The notes beneath the pieces are model-generated. The model had not been told where the DNA came from. It made no database searches and saw only the letters and a program-made list of their open reading frames with translations. DNA of 64,000 nt, from positions 237,982 to 301,981 of the forward strand of contig JAJEKB010000381.1 of the NCBI GenBank assembly GCA_022393335.1. Reading direction: 5' to 3'. How positions within the stretch are numbered: the first letter of the stretch is position 1; each line of letters begins with the position of its first letter. Below, piece by piece: positions 25,301 through 37,250 of this stretch. The DNA comes from Macrotrachela quadricornifera (lineage: Eukaryota > Rotifera > Eurotatoria > Philodinida > Philodinidae). The translations under genes were made by a program, and so were the position numbers.

Positions 25301-27660
25301 TACGTCGTCAGTCTGAGACTGTTGATTTTAGTGATGAGCAAACGTATGCCGCACATTTTCTCTTTCATGTGGTCATCATCAAAACTTCGTCCGATATATA
25401 TATATTCATGGAATGATGTTTATTACTGGCAAATGTGTATTATTCTATGTTTCTGACAGAAAAAAAAGATAATAATCAAATATTGCTTGAGAAAAATTAT
25501 TCGAATTGATTTAGTTATATACATCTAACGAAGAGAGTACTTGTGTGATATATATTATAAAGTATTTGCATATGAGATCAATCAGAACAAGTTAGATGTT
25601 AATATACTAAAGACATTTGTTATCGATCTCTTATACAATCGTTTTTTTTTCTCGTTATATTAGGTTTATACATCAGAGGATTATAATCCAGAAAATCCTG
25701 GACGATATCCAACAGGAAAATCAGTCTATGGAAATGAATCTGCTTACTATGTTGGTAAGTAAAAATGAAAAATGAAAAAAATTTCTTTTTATATATACTT
25801 TTTTATATTATTTAGAGAGTCAAAATGGTAATCCATGGTTAGCATCAACATCAAATTATATATCAAATGATCTTACAAATAATCATGGAACATTTACTGA
25901 TGCAAATGGAGCATGTTTACCATCAATGGCAAGTTTTCGTCCTCAACAACAAACAACATATACGAATAATGGTAATGAACAAACAGTACAAACTGGAGAA
26001 ACACTTGGCAAAGCATTGCAATCTGTATAGAATAAAATAAAATAAAAAAATTTCAAGAATTTATGTTAATCTTCTAGATTTATCCAAACGATCATCCTTA
26101 TTCTTCAATACCATCGACACCTGTTGCATCACCGCCAGTGAATGGTATATTTAATAAAACATCTTTTTCCTTTCTTTTCTTAATATTATATGTATATATT
26201 CGTTAGGATCTAGTCAATCATGGATAAATGCAACACAAACATATCATCCTCTTGTAAGTATTAGTTATTTAATTATTAATAAAAAAAAATACTTTTTTTA
26301 ATAACTAATTTAAACTCTAAACTCAGACATCTTTAATCGATCTATCCGATGATTCATATTATTTACTCAATTTAAACGAGGTTTGTCTAGATTTAAATTG
26401 GGGGGGATGGGAATATATATGTTTCTTTTGATTTATTTCTTTTTTTCTATTTAATTGAAAATTAATTTAAATAAAAAAAAAAACTCTTCTTTTAGCCACC
26501 AAGATTAGATGTTGATGATTCTTTTCGACAAACTGATTATCATCATTATTATCCTGGTTATCATCATCATCCACATTCCACTGGAACATATTCACCATTT
26601 TTAACACATCCAACTCCAACACCAACAACATCGGATGCATCATCACGAAATCGACATCATGATCCATATTTACCTTGTAATTTTATTACTTTTTTTTAAA
26701 TATAATTATTATAGTAAAAATAAATTTTATTTAGATGCTAATCCTCCATCATCATCATCATCAACATCATCTAATGATGGTAATATGACATCTGTAAATG
26801 CTGATTTAAAACATGAATGTCTTGATAAGACAAAAATTGATGTTGAAAATAATCCACCATTAACAAATGGTATTACATCACAATTAACAACAGATAAATT
26901 AAATGAATTTAATCTTCGACAAGAGAATGCAACACCATTAACAATAGCCGTTAGTGGTACAGGTGGAACGCATACTGGTCCAACATCAGCATCATCAAGG
27001 AAATTACGAAAGTAAAAAAAAAGATTTCAAATTTAACTAAAGAAAAATATTTTGTTCTTTTAGCTCATTAACACTTAGTCCAAATAGTCATATGAATTTA
27101 TCATATATGCGTGGTGGACCAGAATCAGAAGGTAGTATTGATCCTGATGAAACACCTGAAGAACGTGAACGAAGAGAAAAAGATCGAAGAGCAGCAAATA
27201 ATGCGCGAGAAAGGTAAAAAAATATTTAAGAAAAAATTCACACTTTCTTATTTATCTTTGTAAAGATTACGTGTAAGAGATATAAACGATGCATTTAAAG
27301 AACTTGGCCGTATGTGTTCAATTCATATGAGAAATGATAAGCCAGTTACAAAACTTGGTGTACTTCAACAAGCTGTTAATTTAATTACAACACTTGAACA
27401 ACAAGTTCGAGGTAAAAGAAATATTTTATTTTTATATTTTAATAATAATAGTAATAAATTTTTTAGAACGTAATTTAAATCCAAAAGCTGCATGCTTACG
27501 CCGACGTGAAGAAGAAAAATCCGATGATCATAATGGAAATATGAATTTAATAACATCTCAAGCTCCACTTCTTATGCCAACTGAATCTTCATCAATTGAT
27601 GGAAATAATTATATGGAACAAATGCATCAATCAATACCACCATCTTATTGGCAACAATAA
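22362..27660 (+). CDS. TCF4: Class I bHLH E-protein (TCF3/4/12, daughterless)
   Basis: The first exons are 22362-22412, 22500-22568, 22674-22776, 22826-22860 and 22911-22974. About a dozen more follow, ending at TAA 27658-27660. The N-terminal [12 protein letters not shown] matches activation domain AD1 of E-proteins. [16 protein letters not shown] matches the conserved LGKALxSIY element. The bHLH is [28 protein letters not shown] and [10 protein letters not shown], followed by [20 protein letters not shown], diagnostic of this class. E-proteins dimerise with tissue-specific bHLH factors on E-boxes in the nucleus. The [10 protein letters not shown] segment differs from the usual TKLLILHQAV of helix 2. 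His- and Ser-rich spacers (near 26541-26640 and 26740-26780) come from CAT/TCA repeats. The 2420-bp intron 23244-25663 is the longest in the window. The symbol is for the orthology group; one gene probably stands for all vertebrate E-proteins. Confidence 0.92.
23244..25663 (+). other. Long E-protein intron with simple repeats
   Basis: This intron holds (TG)n/(TA)n near 24241-24292 and (TA)n near 24926-24944. A CT-tract (24550-24565) is followed by a GA-tract (24604-24621) that can pair with it. There is no coding signal. Its length, set against 50-60 bp for most introns here, makes it a place to expect enhancers, but no motif is assigned. Confidence 0.5.
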
Positions 27661-30205
27661 ATAAATTTGTTAATATTTTATGTTTTGCACATAACGTTTT
27701 GCTTATCGGTGCCTTTATCATTACCCTTTTCTGTTTTCGTCTAATATACATACATGATTAATACAACTTTTGTTTTTTTTTAGTATTTACCTGTATTTTT
27801 TTTTCTGTAAACATGATGATGTGCAACTATAAATGAAATTTGAGATAGGATAAGACAGTATTTTTTCTTTCTTTTTGTTCCTATGATTGTGCATATTATA
27901 CATCTCGTTTTTGTGCAATCTCTCGTTTTATGAGCCAGCAATACATTGTACGGTTTTTTCTCTTTGTGATTTGTCAAATGTCTTAAATGTATTGTTCTTA
28001 TTTGTTGTTGTTGTTAATGCATTATTTTTACTAATTGGGATTGACATGATGTATAAATATCTTAGATTTAATAATGAATTGTCTTTTGTTTGTTTCTTCC
28101 TTGTTTGTACAAAATGTTTCTTTCATTACGGACGTCTATGGTAGAGAAATCATGTTTCATTTGTTTTTTTCTTTTCGTCCATTGATCTGATGATTATTTC
28201 TTTTGTTTGTTTGTTTTTTTCTTCTCTTATTGTTTGACAACTCTCATCTTTGGATTTTCTTGTGTTTATCTCTCAATTGTCGTGCTTGCTTTTGAGTATT
28301 TCCTTTCTTATCCTTATTGACAAATATACATTAAGGAATAATGCACACCATTTAAATATATATAAAAATAAAGAAAGAAATGAATTCTTTTCTTTCTGAT
28401 GAAAAACAGGTAGGAGGAGAGATAATTAACGACAAAGGTATTCAAAGTGCTCACTCGATTTAGAGCTCATATTTTGATCATAATTAAACCTGAATATAAC
28501 AAGCAAAAAACCAAAAAAAATCCATGTCCATACCTCTGTAGTCAAACGTTATGACCACGTCATCGTCCATACAAAATATGTATGAGAAGTCTGAGAAGAA
28601 CCGTTGATTGATGGATATAATTGACCTTCATTTAAATATTTGAATTGTATGACATTTTAATTTCATATCTTCCATTGTCATCAATTGTTCTCAGTGTATA
28701 TGTAGTCTATTCTTCCATACAGCAAAGTATCATGATCCCGTTCTCGTCTTGTCTATTTAGATTTCCTATGCTACACGACTGCTTTTTATTTCAGACTTCA
28801 TGCATAAAGAAAAAAATATACACGAAATAGTTTTTAAATTGTTATTAGATTACCATTGCTGTCTTGTGAGATTGAAAATTGTTATCAATTTCAAGCGGAA
28901 AATACATACATTCATATGCATCTCTATCTATACATTTGCCGTTAGTACAATAGGAATTGCAATAATAACTGATTGAGTACAGGACAGAAATAGATATACA
29001 GCAGCCCAGTCACGACTCGTTCTCGCGTTTACTGTGGTGAAAAACATTTGGATAATTTATTTAGAACAGTGAACCAGGTTGTGAATATCTTTCGACTTAT
29101 TATTAAAATAATTTGATCAGAATCAGAAGAGAAGAGATATGAATGAAAATCTGAGCAAGCAAAACAAGAAAACATCTCTCTATCAGTCAAAAAATATGAT
29201 CGAATGCTCTTCGCTATAATGTTCAAACAAGTGATTACGATATTCACTGAACACAAGCATAGAAAACGTTCAAGTTCGATATAGACTTCATTCACCAACT
29301 GTTGATTTTGTCAATCTCTGGTAATGTTGAGAAATTAGAGTTGGTATCCTTGATTTTCATGTACAGTGGATCAGATCGTCACACGTTAGATGTGCTATAA
29401 TCGATACTAACAACGGCTAAAATAGTTGATTTTTATTCCTTCCACAAAAATTCTAATCACTTTTTAGATTTCTCTGTGGTCATCCATGAGCAGTTGTACC
29501 AAGATGAAGGCAGTACCATGCAGTTTAAGTCCTATCGCAACATACCAGACTATTGAATTTATATTCTACGGTCTTTCCGATAATTGCAATAAACAAATCA
29601 AATATTGCTAGGATTGAATAATAGCTCAATGCTGGTGTACTTTCGATACGAATTTCTCTGTAAATTCTTCTATGTTCGATAAAAATGTCTTTGTATTACA
29701 ATTTAGTTGGAGTTCAGCGATATCTTCTGTCGAAAAATGGGAAAACGAGCTGACCTATTTTAAAAATATGTGTTAATAAAATAATTGCAGCCGATCTCTT
29801 TGAATATCTTTTTATTCAGACTCAAAATTATTTTCTTTTTTTATATTTCTTGTGATTGGCTTAACTGTTGAGCATTATTTTATTTCTTTTATTTAATCAT
29901 TTCAATTCTATATACACAACAATAACAGCTGCATTCATATTGATCCTGATTTGTCTTGTATTTTGTCGTGCCATTTTCCGATTATTCAAATTAGATTAGT
30001 TCGTAGAGCTTCGATTGTTGATCTGACATGATTTTCTTTTTATACCACATTGAAATTCGGATCCTTGAATATATCGCAATCGCAATTGCAATTAAATTTT
30101 AGTTTTCAAAAATTCATCAATGTCGTTCAACCATTCATTGATGAATACAAAACTAGAGAGAATGAAAATTTTTGATTAATCATTTACAGGTTTTAAGTTA
30201 GTCAG
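27661..30205. other. E-protein 3' UTR and gene-poor region
   Basis: The first 700 bp are T-rich, with TTTGTTTG and TGTTGTTGTTG runs and an AAATAAAG near 28366, and look like a long 3' UTR. The rest has no frame with coding character. Short open frames here are hydrophobic products of T-rich DNA. Confidence 0.45.
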
Positions 30206-30472
30206 GATGATAATGACCCATGTCAAAGAAAACGGCGTTATAAACCGTCTTAAACGATACAAGACGAGCTGACGGATTATGGCGAAATACACCATTTTTT
30301 ATCCGTTTCCGATGGTCGGAATGATCGATCTGGGAAACGATTTAAAACTATTGAAATTATTTGTAAAAAGCTTGAATTTGAATGGAAAGAAATGGAAATG
30401 AGACTTGATAAAAATCACCATCAAATTGAAACATTGAACAAAAAGAACGGAGAATTACAAAAAATGAATTAA
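30206..30472 (+). pseudogene. Decayed coding fragment, unknown family
   Basis: One reading frame runs from 30206 to TAA 30470-30472 with a single internal TAA at about 30251. Before the stop it reads DDNDPCQRKRRYKPS. After it there are about 73 residues ending in a Lys/Glu-rich helix, FEWKEMEMRLDKNHHQIETL. The composition looks coding, unlike the surroundings. There is no start ATG and an acceptor-like cag just before it. It may be a relic exon or a functional exon misread. The family is not recognised. Confidence 0.3.
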
Positions 30473-31086
30473 ATAAGTAGACCTTAGAAGTGAAAAGCTA
30501 GAATATCATATTGATTTTTCTGAATGCTTTAACTATTATTTCGACCTTAATCAACTATCTATTTTTTATTATATCGATTCCTACTTTCAACCATAAAGTG
30601 GGAGATTTAGAGGAATACCACAGTGGCGATCATCACCTGTTTCTGGCAATTTTGTTCTCACGAGAAATGAAAGATATGGTTATACTATGTTGAATAGCCT
30701 TATGAAAATCATTTTTGATCATGATAACCATATCCTACTACAAATCTCCGTTTCTTCATTGCTTTCGTGAGTCCATCACCATAATCGTCTAATTATAGAA
30801 TAAAATGGAAATCTGCTTTTCACGAATAAGATTTCGTTACGCGAATTAACCTTTTAAATGTGGCGTTTAAATATATAACTTTTCATTTTACTATTTGAAT
30901 ATCTCATGAAGGTTTCTAATTTATCATATAGTTGCTTGACAAACGTCTATTTTAAACAAGATTATTATTGATAAATGAGGATAAAAAATAGAAAAACGAT
31001 TATGCCTTAGTTGATCAGTTCAGCGTTTTCTACTTATACTATTTTTTACTACATGCTTTTAATATAGTTTTATATATCTATATCTA
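30473..31086. other. No gene seen
   Basis: AT-rich sequence with no coding character. A short imperfect inverted repeat sits around 30605-30750 (gatatggttat near 30671 and ataaccatatc near 30723). Confidence 0.4.
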
Positions 31087-31677
31087 CTTAGGGTATACCA
31101 AAAGTTCTGATCACGATGTTTAAAGTGCCCTGCCGGAGTAGGAGAACTGTTCGAAATTGAGAAACCAAATATACCATTTTGTAGAGCAAGTCGAAGTGTG
31201 TCGAATAGAATATATTAAATCTGATTTTCATAAGAATTTAGTCGAACTAGAGTCGATTCATTAATATATGGTTATGTGTCTAAAAGTACCATCAGTTACT
31301 AATCATTATGACTATTGATATCATTGAAAAGTATTTGTAGAAAAATATATTTATATACAGTTTTGTAGAGTTTTTTACAGGCTACAAGTTGATATATATG
31401 GCATCGCCAGTTGTTCTGTCTCTCATGAAAAAAAATGGAATTTTTCAATGATCTATGATTGTGTTTGTATATATTATAACTTTTGGAACACATGACTGTT
31501 CACTAGTAAACTGACTTTAGTTCCACTGAAGTCTTATGAAAATCGGATGTAATATATACTATTCGACGCGCCTCAATTTCCTTTACAAAACGGTGTATTT
31601 GGTTTCTTAATTTCGAATAGGTCTCCTTATCCGACAGGATCTTTTAACCATGATCAGAACTTTTGGTATACCCTAAG
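31087..31677. mobile_element. 591-bp non-autonomous inverted-repeat transposon (MITE) with TA target duplication
   Basis: Both ends read CTTAGGGTATACCAAAAGTT and continue CTGATCA inward as exact inverted copies. The arms go on for about 165 bp with scattered mismatches (31087-31253 and about 31512-31677). A TA dinucleotide flanks each end (31085-31086 and 31678-31679), the target-site pattern of Tc1/mariner-type elements. No transposase is encoded, so it must have been moved in trans. Confidence 0.9.
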
Positions 31678-31682
31678 TATAA

Positions 31683-32018
31683 GAGTATAGATACACTTCA
31701 AGAGCTACCGAAGAATCATCGAACGATGCTCTGTTAGAACTGTCAAACAATGATCCAGCAATTCCCGTTGAGTTCTACATCACTTGGAATCCTGATAACA
31801 CTGAACTAGACCAGAGTGGTGATCATGTAAGTTTCGGTCTTGTTGATTTTTTAATATTCAATTTGATGCTTTTATTGGTATTATCTTCTCTGTCATCATC
31901 GACAATAAAAATATGCGTAGCAATCGGTCATATCATCGCTGTGCAAATTTGTCTTCCTTTATCTGTCGTTGCCATCTCATTATACACTATTCTACTCAAA
32001 ATTTTGATCAACTGTTAG
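31683..32018 (+). pseudogene. Open frame with two hydrophobic segments, truncated at the MITE
   Basis: A 111-codon frame runs from just after the MITE's right end to TAG 32016-32018 and has no good start. The first half is polar (SSNDALLELSNNDPAIPVEF, then YITWNPDNTELDQSGDH). The second half has two likely membrane helices, including VDFLIFNLMLLLVLSSL. A GTAAGT after GDH (about 31827) may be a real donor, in which case only the first 48 codons are an exon. The left side is cut off by the transposon. This looks like the remnant, or an inner exon, of a membrane protein gene. The family is unknown. Confidence 0.35.
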
Positions 32019-32818
32019 AATCTGCATGTTACCATATTGTGTGGCTTTGCCAATAACAATTGACATTACAATTTTTTTTATACATATGAATGGTGAAATT
32101 TCTCTTGAATAAATAATCTTAAGTTAAAATAATTTCACATTCATTCTAGCTTCGCATATTATCAATAGACGTATTTTCTAAGAGATATCTAATATATTTA
32201 TCATGTATACAATACTTTAACTTTATTTAAATAAAATGAGTTACTAATTATACCAGAGGCACAAAATTCCAAACACACGAATAGTTAAAAAAGACAATAA
32301 TTCAGTTAAAAATCGATATAGTCTAGGTGAGCGTATTGTTGATCTGTGAATTGCGTTGACTGGACTGTATGGACTTTCCACGTCACGACGATGAACTTCT
32401 GTAGTTCTTTATTTGTACGGTTGAAGAATAATGAAAAAGAGCATTAACCATCCTACACCTGCCAGTGATGCATACGCTAATATCTTAAAAAATCTGAAAA
32501 TTTTGCTTACAACTGAATGAAAAATTAAAATATCTAATTATGTTTACCATCATAGTTGTATCTTCGTCAGTTTCTAAGTCACTTGTTGAATATTCATCGT
32601 TTGATAATTAATCATACCCATACTCCTTTCGTTCTTCATTTTCATTGGATGCCGAGTTATATCACAAAAAATGAATACCATTCTTATTACAATGAGCATA
32701 AAGGTCTTGTTTAGAATTGTTTATGCATGAATTTGGCACTTCTTAATACACAAAAATTAAAGATTCGTTTTGGGTAATTATAGAATATATTTCGTTAACA
32801 TTTTGGTCCATAGTATTC
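32019..32818. other. No gene seen
   Basis: No long frame on either strand. Slightly richer in GC around 32330-32480, but without recognisable coding content. Confidence 0.4.
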
Positions 32819-33004
32819 TCATTTATCACAAACACATCCATAATCTTGATAATAATCATTTGACATGATTGCATGACATTCATCCGTTATGTCACATGGA
32901 TTTTTTTTCACGTGTGTTGAGTAAAATATTGTATCAATTGTTGCTCCATCCTGATGGACAAATGCAGGGACACTGACAACGGTCATCACAACGTAAAGTA
33001 ACAT
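32819..33004 (-). CDS. Possible small secreted Cys-rich peptide
   Basis: A 61-codon frame starts at the internal ATG at 33004 with a signal-like MLLYVVMTVVSVPAFVHQDG. It ends NPCDITDEC, a spacer, then YGCVCDK. The four Cys in this spacing look like the end of an EGF-like or similar disulfide domain. An upstream ATG at 33109 would add 35 residues. There are no supporting neighbours. It may be one exon of a larger decayed gene or chance. Confidence 0.3.
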   Translation of the reverse strand: MLLYVVMTVVSVPAFVHQDGATIDTIFYSTHVKKNPCDITDECHAIMSNDYYQDYGCVCDK

Positions 33005-33049
33005 AGGCAAAATTATCTCAGGTGGAACATGCACGTTCCTAAACGATTG

Positions 33050-33240
33050 TTCACGGAAAAAAACGTATAGACGGCAAAATACGACGGTTGACGAGTATAT
33101 ATAGATCAAATACGATCATTTAGGATAAGAAACGCTCTGTGTACGAACTCCGTATTGGTTCGTATTTCTTCGTATGCGATCACGGAGCTATACGGTCGTA
33201 TACGCTATCGTATATGGCAGTAAGCAACCGTATATGAAGC
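33050..33240. repeat. Cluster of CGTAT/ATACG words
   Basis: About seven CGTAT and four ATACG occur in 190 bp, in DNA where CpG is otherwise sparse. Several are spaced about 10 bp apart (cgtattggttcgtatttctt, then cgtatgcg). It could be a decayed short-period tandem repeat or a binding-site cluster. Confidence 0.5.
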
Positions 33241-35561
33241 TTATAATGCTCGACCCTAGTATAGATAAAAAGATATGCAGCATCAACTAGAAAAAAATAA
33301 ATGATTTAGTTTGATTAATTGTTCAAAAAATAAAAATTAATTCTGAAATAGTAATTGACGATCAGTCAAAATGTGATCAAAATGAGAATTGTAATAAAAC
33401 ACAAAGACTTCGACAAACATTCAATATTCCACGTTGACTTGCTCCTTTACAACCGGCGACAAATAATAGCAATTTATATATTTCCAGATATCTGTAAAAA
33501 CTAATTATTTATTTGCATATGTTTAAATTTTTTCTGCAACAAAGCTATTCCTTGTAAGCTTCTATATCGTGTGAAAACTATATAATCATCATACACAGCT
33601 GCAAGGAATTAGTTAATATTTATCAAATGATACAAATTTTTGGAACAAATACAAGGTGAAATTTTAATATCAGTCATTCCAAAATAAATAGGTGCGGCAG
33701 TCATACACTTGTTTGCCTATATATTGATGTAAGATGATAGAGATATGGTAGTTAAAAAGTATTAACTCGTTCATCAGAAGATTCGATGAAGTTTCTAAAT
33801 AAAATGACCAAAAAAACAAAAAATTGAATAAAATAAAATAAACAGCACATAAGAATTGACAATATGTATATAATTATTATACAATTGTATGGTAAATATA
33901 AGAAAAAAATGATATTAGATACGCTTTTTATGTTGCATAATTATGATTCGGTTTTAATGGTAACACTGTATTCCCTTGTCTCATAATAAATGATTTATTA
34001 ACATGTATTATATAGAAAATAACTTCATCATATCAACTGCTAGTCTAATATTTTAGTCTTATGGTCAGTCAGATTAGTTCAATGTCTTTTCATCCATATG
34101 AATTGATGAATAGTGTTCTTTCTTTGCTTCAATACAGCACATAACTTTGCTTGAGATGTTGAGAAATTTTTCATAGAATATCAGCTGTTCAATAGTTAAT
34201 TTTATTTGTACACATGCAACAATTACATTGGCAATATTCAACTGATAATTAACATTTGCAGAAATATCATGAAGATAATAACTTGATATTTTTCTTTTAT
34301 TCATTTCAATCAAGGATGATAAAATATAGCGCAAAACTATTAATAACTGCTTTTTTCAAAAGATGCTCCGATATATAGGGATGATCAGGTTGTCTAGACC
34401 ATAATGATACTTATCTATAGCCTGTGTCAGTAATAGTTTCTTTTAGGATGCATTTAAAGCAGCCAAAAATAAAACAAATGCGTTTAGGTCTGAAAGGCGT
34501 CTAGACGTGTTTGAACTGTTGAACCGCATCTTAATGCATTTATGAACCGCGTTTGGACGTGGCTTTTCACTATTTTTGTTAGACAATCGCGTTTAGACGC
34601 GTCCTCGCTGCATTTTGAAGTTACATGGATATTCTTGATTTGCTCAAAATCAAACTACATTAATTTTATTAATACAAGATGATTTTCATTATCAAGAGTA
34701 AAAAAATTTTTCTTATATTTTCTACTATGTTTATGAAATTAATTTCTTTTTTATGGAATACATTTAATGAAAAATTATATTGTAACGATTGAAAATAAAA
34801 TTAATACAGTTGCTATAATAATAACAATTATTATACAGACGTCTAAAATGAGAACTAATTATCTTCTCGGTCTAAAGAAATAAAGAAAAAAAATTTATAC
34901 AAGTCCGCTCAGTTTTTTTTTCTATTAATTTTAAAGAGAGCTATTGACACTATAAACTCATTCTATTTTTCATTTTTTTCATAAGTTTAATTATTTCATC
35001 TATCAACATTAATTAATGTAAGATATCTAAAAGAATATTTAGATTGGCATTTGAGTAATGAGAAATAGGGCATCGAAAAATGAATAATTTATATCTATAT
35101 TCAATGTTTCATTCTATTCCACAGTTATAGAATATAAATAAAAATTATTCATTTGATAATGGATGAGATTTGTAGTCTTTTATTACCTATTTATTTATTA
35201 AGATAATGAATTATTCTTTTGTTGGAACGGAAAAGAATAGTTTATTAACTTGATAAATAAATTCTTTTTCTTCTTTATACTAATCAACCTTAATAATGAC
35301 CCTGTTGTGTGGCTATTTTTCTTAACCTAATGCGGAAAAATTTCTGCTTTATTGCAACATGATAATTGTTCTGAAGGTCTTTTCATACCATACATGTCAT
35401 TTAACATGTATTGTATTACCTTAATGATGGGCAGCGTCCCATTCATGTTCACAGTAAGAACAGAATTTCTCTGTACGCGCGCGCATATTCAATATAAAAA
35501 TACAGTATTATTTTAATCCTTTTGTTTTCTTTTTCAAAAAAAATAAATACACATTATCTCG
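33241..35561. other. Gene-poor stretch
   Basis: AT-rich, no convincing coding frame. The only structured piece is the repeat cluster at 34478-34615. Past 35400 the sequence is probably the 3' flank of the ART-TPR gene, with a short alternating CGCGCG run near 35477. Confidence 0.45.
34478..34615. repeat. Degenerate copies of a GCGTTTAGACG-like word
   Basis: The words gcgtttaggt, gcgtctagacgtg, gcgtttggacgtgg and gcgtttagacgcgtc recur within 140 bp, alternating with gcatttatgaaccgc-like text. CpG density is far above the surrounding DNA. It looks like an irregular tandem repeat. Confidence 0.5.
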
Positions 35562-37210
35562 TTATAGTTGCTTTTTTATTTCATCAAGATTATTTCTATA
35601 AAGTCGAAAATGAGGGTGATTTGATGGCAATGAATGTTCTCCAATATTCACTGCATGTTTAAAATACGAAAATGCTTTCGAGTATTTACCCATGTTCTTA
35701 TACACATAACCGATGTTGTTGTAGGACCCAGCCAAATGAGGATGATTTACAGGAAGTGATTGTTGTCGAATTTCAAGGTCTTTTTCATAATACGAAAGTG
35801 CTTTTGAGTATTCACCCATGTTGTAATACACAATACCGATGTTGTTGTAGACCATACCCAAATCAGGATGATTTGAACAAAGAATTTTACCATAGATTTT
35901 AAAGGATTTTTCGTAGAAAGCAATGGCTTCTTGATATTCTCCTTGCATATATTTTATCCGTACAAGTTCTCTATAAATATTTCCTTTTTCTCTTTCATCA
36001 GTTGTTTGTTCAAGAAGAACTTCATAAACTTCTTGAGCCTTTTTGGGTTCACCAATTTTGCGTAGTAATTCACCCAATCGAGTCCATCCTGTTGATCCTT
36101 TAATTTCCTCTCTTATACGATCAGTAAGTATACGATGATCTTTATCATTATCACTGATAAAAGACAAATCCACTTGAAAGACACGAGTATTATCACCCAG
36201 TTGTTTAATATCAGCAATACGAAATATTGTGTGCATGGAGAAGAGCATTTCATCTTCTTCTGTATAATAGCTAATACCTTTGATGGAAGCGAAAGGAGTT
36301 GATGCTATCGAAGGATTGATGGTCATCACGAAAAGGATACCCACCAAGTCATGACTAGAAAGAGCTTTGTAGGCAAAAGGTAGAGAAATCATACGATCTT
36401 TGCTGGTGGATAAAAAATTGTTAAAGGACATTAGACCACCTTTGTTATTCTTCAATTGATTAAAATCTGTCTTGGATAAGGCTTGACCACGATAAACAGG
36501 GAAAGTTCTAGCGTTATGATGAGGTTGACGAAATTGTTCTTTATGTAATTGATCGATCTGTCGATGTAAATCATTGATGAAAAACCCCATTTTAATCATA
36601 AGATCCTCATCCATTGTTCGAAGACCACAATTGAGCATTGGATATAGAAATGATTCGCATGTATACCATCAAATTGGACTTTTATTACGATAGTTTCGTT
36701 CCAATTCTTTAACATTGATCAGTTCTTCTTCATTGTCAACAAAGACATTTTCACAGTAATGAATAAATTCATTAAAATGTTTTTCTTCAAATTTGATGGA
36801 TAATAAGATTTCTTTAAAGATTTGTGTATACATAAAAAATGGATCTAATTGATCCAACTTTCTATTCGATGTAACACCACTCTTATTCATAATGCTAATG
36901 GAAATTAAATTTTTTTTACATTGTTGAGCTGCTTCTTTAAGAGCAGTACAAATTGGAGCAACTTCTGTGAATACACCCCGAATTTTTGACCATTGTTCAG
37001 CCCATTCTTCGTGGTATTTTCTATTACCACGAACGATAAAAATCAAATCCACTTGGGACATATTGTGAATACGAGGCACAATTTGTTCACCAAGTGAACC
37101 AGAAATGATCATACATACCTTTTCCTTGTTATTAGTTTCTAGAAATTGTATATATGGATATGGCGAAAGAAACGAACCCAGAGAACGTTTTTTAGAATTT
37201 GCAGCAGTAC
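35562..37210 (-). pseudogene. Mono-ADP-ribosyltransferase/TPR protein, disrupted
   Basis: Reading leftward, the frame begins near a splice acceptor at about 37210 (reads tag|gtactgctgc). It runs through an N-terminal domain typical of bdelloid ART-TPR proteins, then meets an in-frame TGA at 36669-36671, then continues in the same frame to the stop at 35562-35564. After the TGA, counting from the ATG at 36638, the R-S-ExE residues of an arginine-type ADP-ribosyltransferase are present: Arg50 in YRGQ, STS at 77-79, and Glu128/Glu130 in TEEDE. Kinesin-light-chain-type TPRs follow (VYNNIGIVYYNMGEYSKALS, then the SYNNIGYVYKNMGKYS copy). The TGA sits where related proteins have the first Trp of a WWYT motif (recalled from the family). 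The first exon is missing, with a LINE on that side. Programmed readthrough or use of the downstream ATG is less likely than a broken gene. Confidence 0.85.
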
Positions 37211-37250
37211 CTAATCTATATATATATGTAATACAAAATTTCAACATAAA

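Noticed and set aside
29029..29298. 89-codon minus-strand frame
   Set aside because: Composition and lack of context suggest chance.
34074..34334. 86-codon minus-strand frame
   Set aside because: No domain, no splice context and an average composition for AT-rich DNA. It could be real, but nothing supports it.
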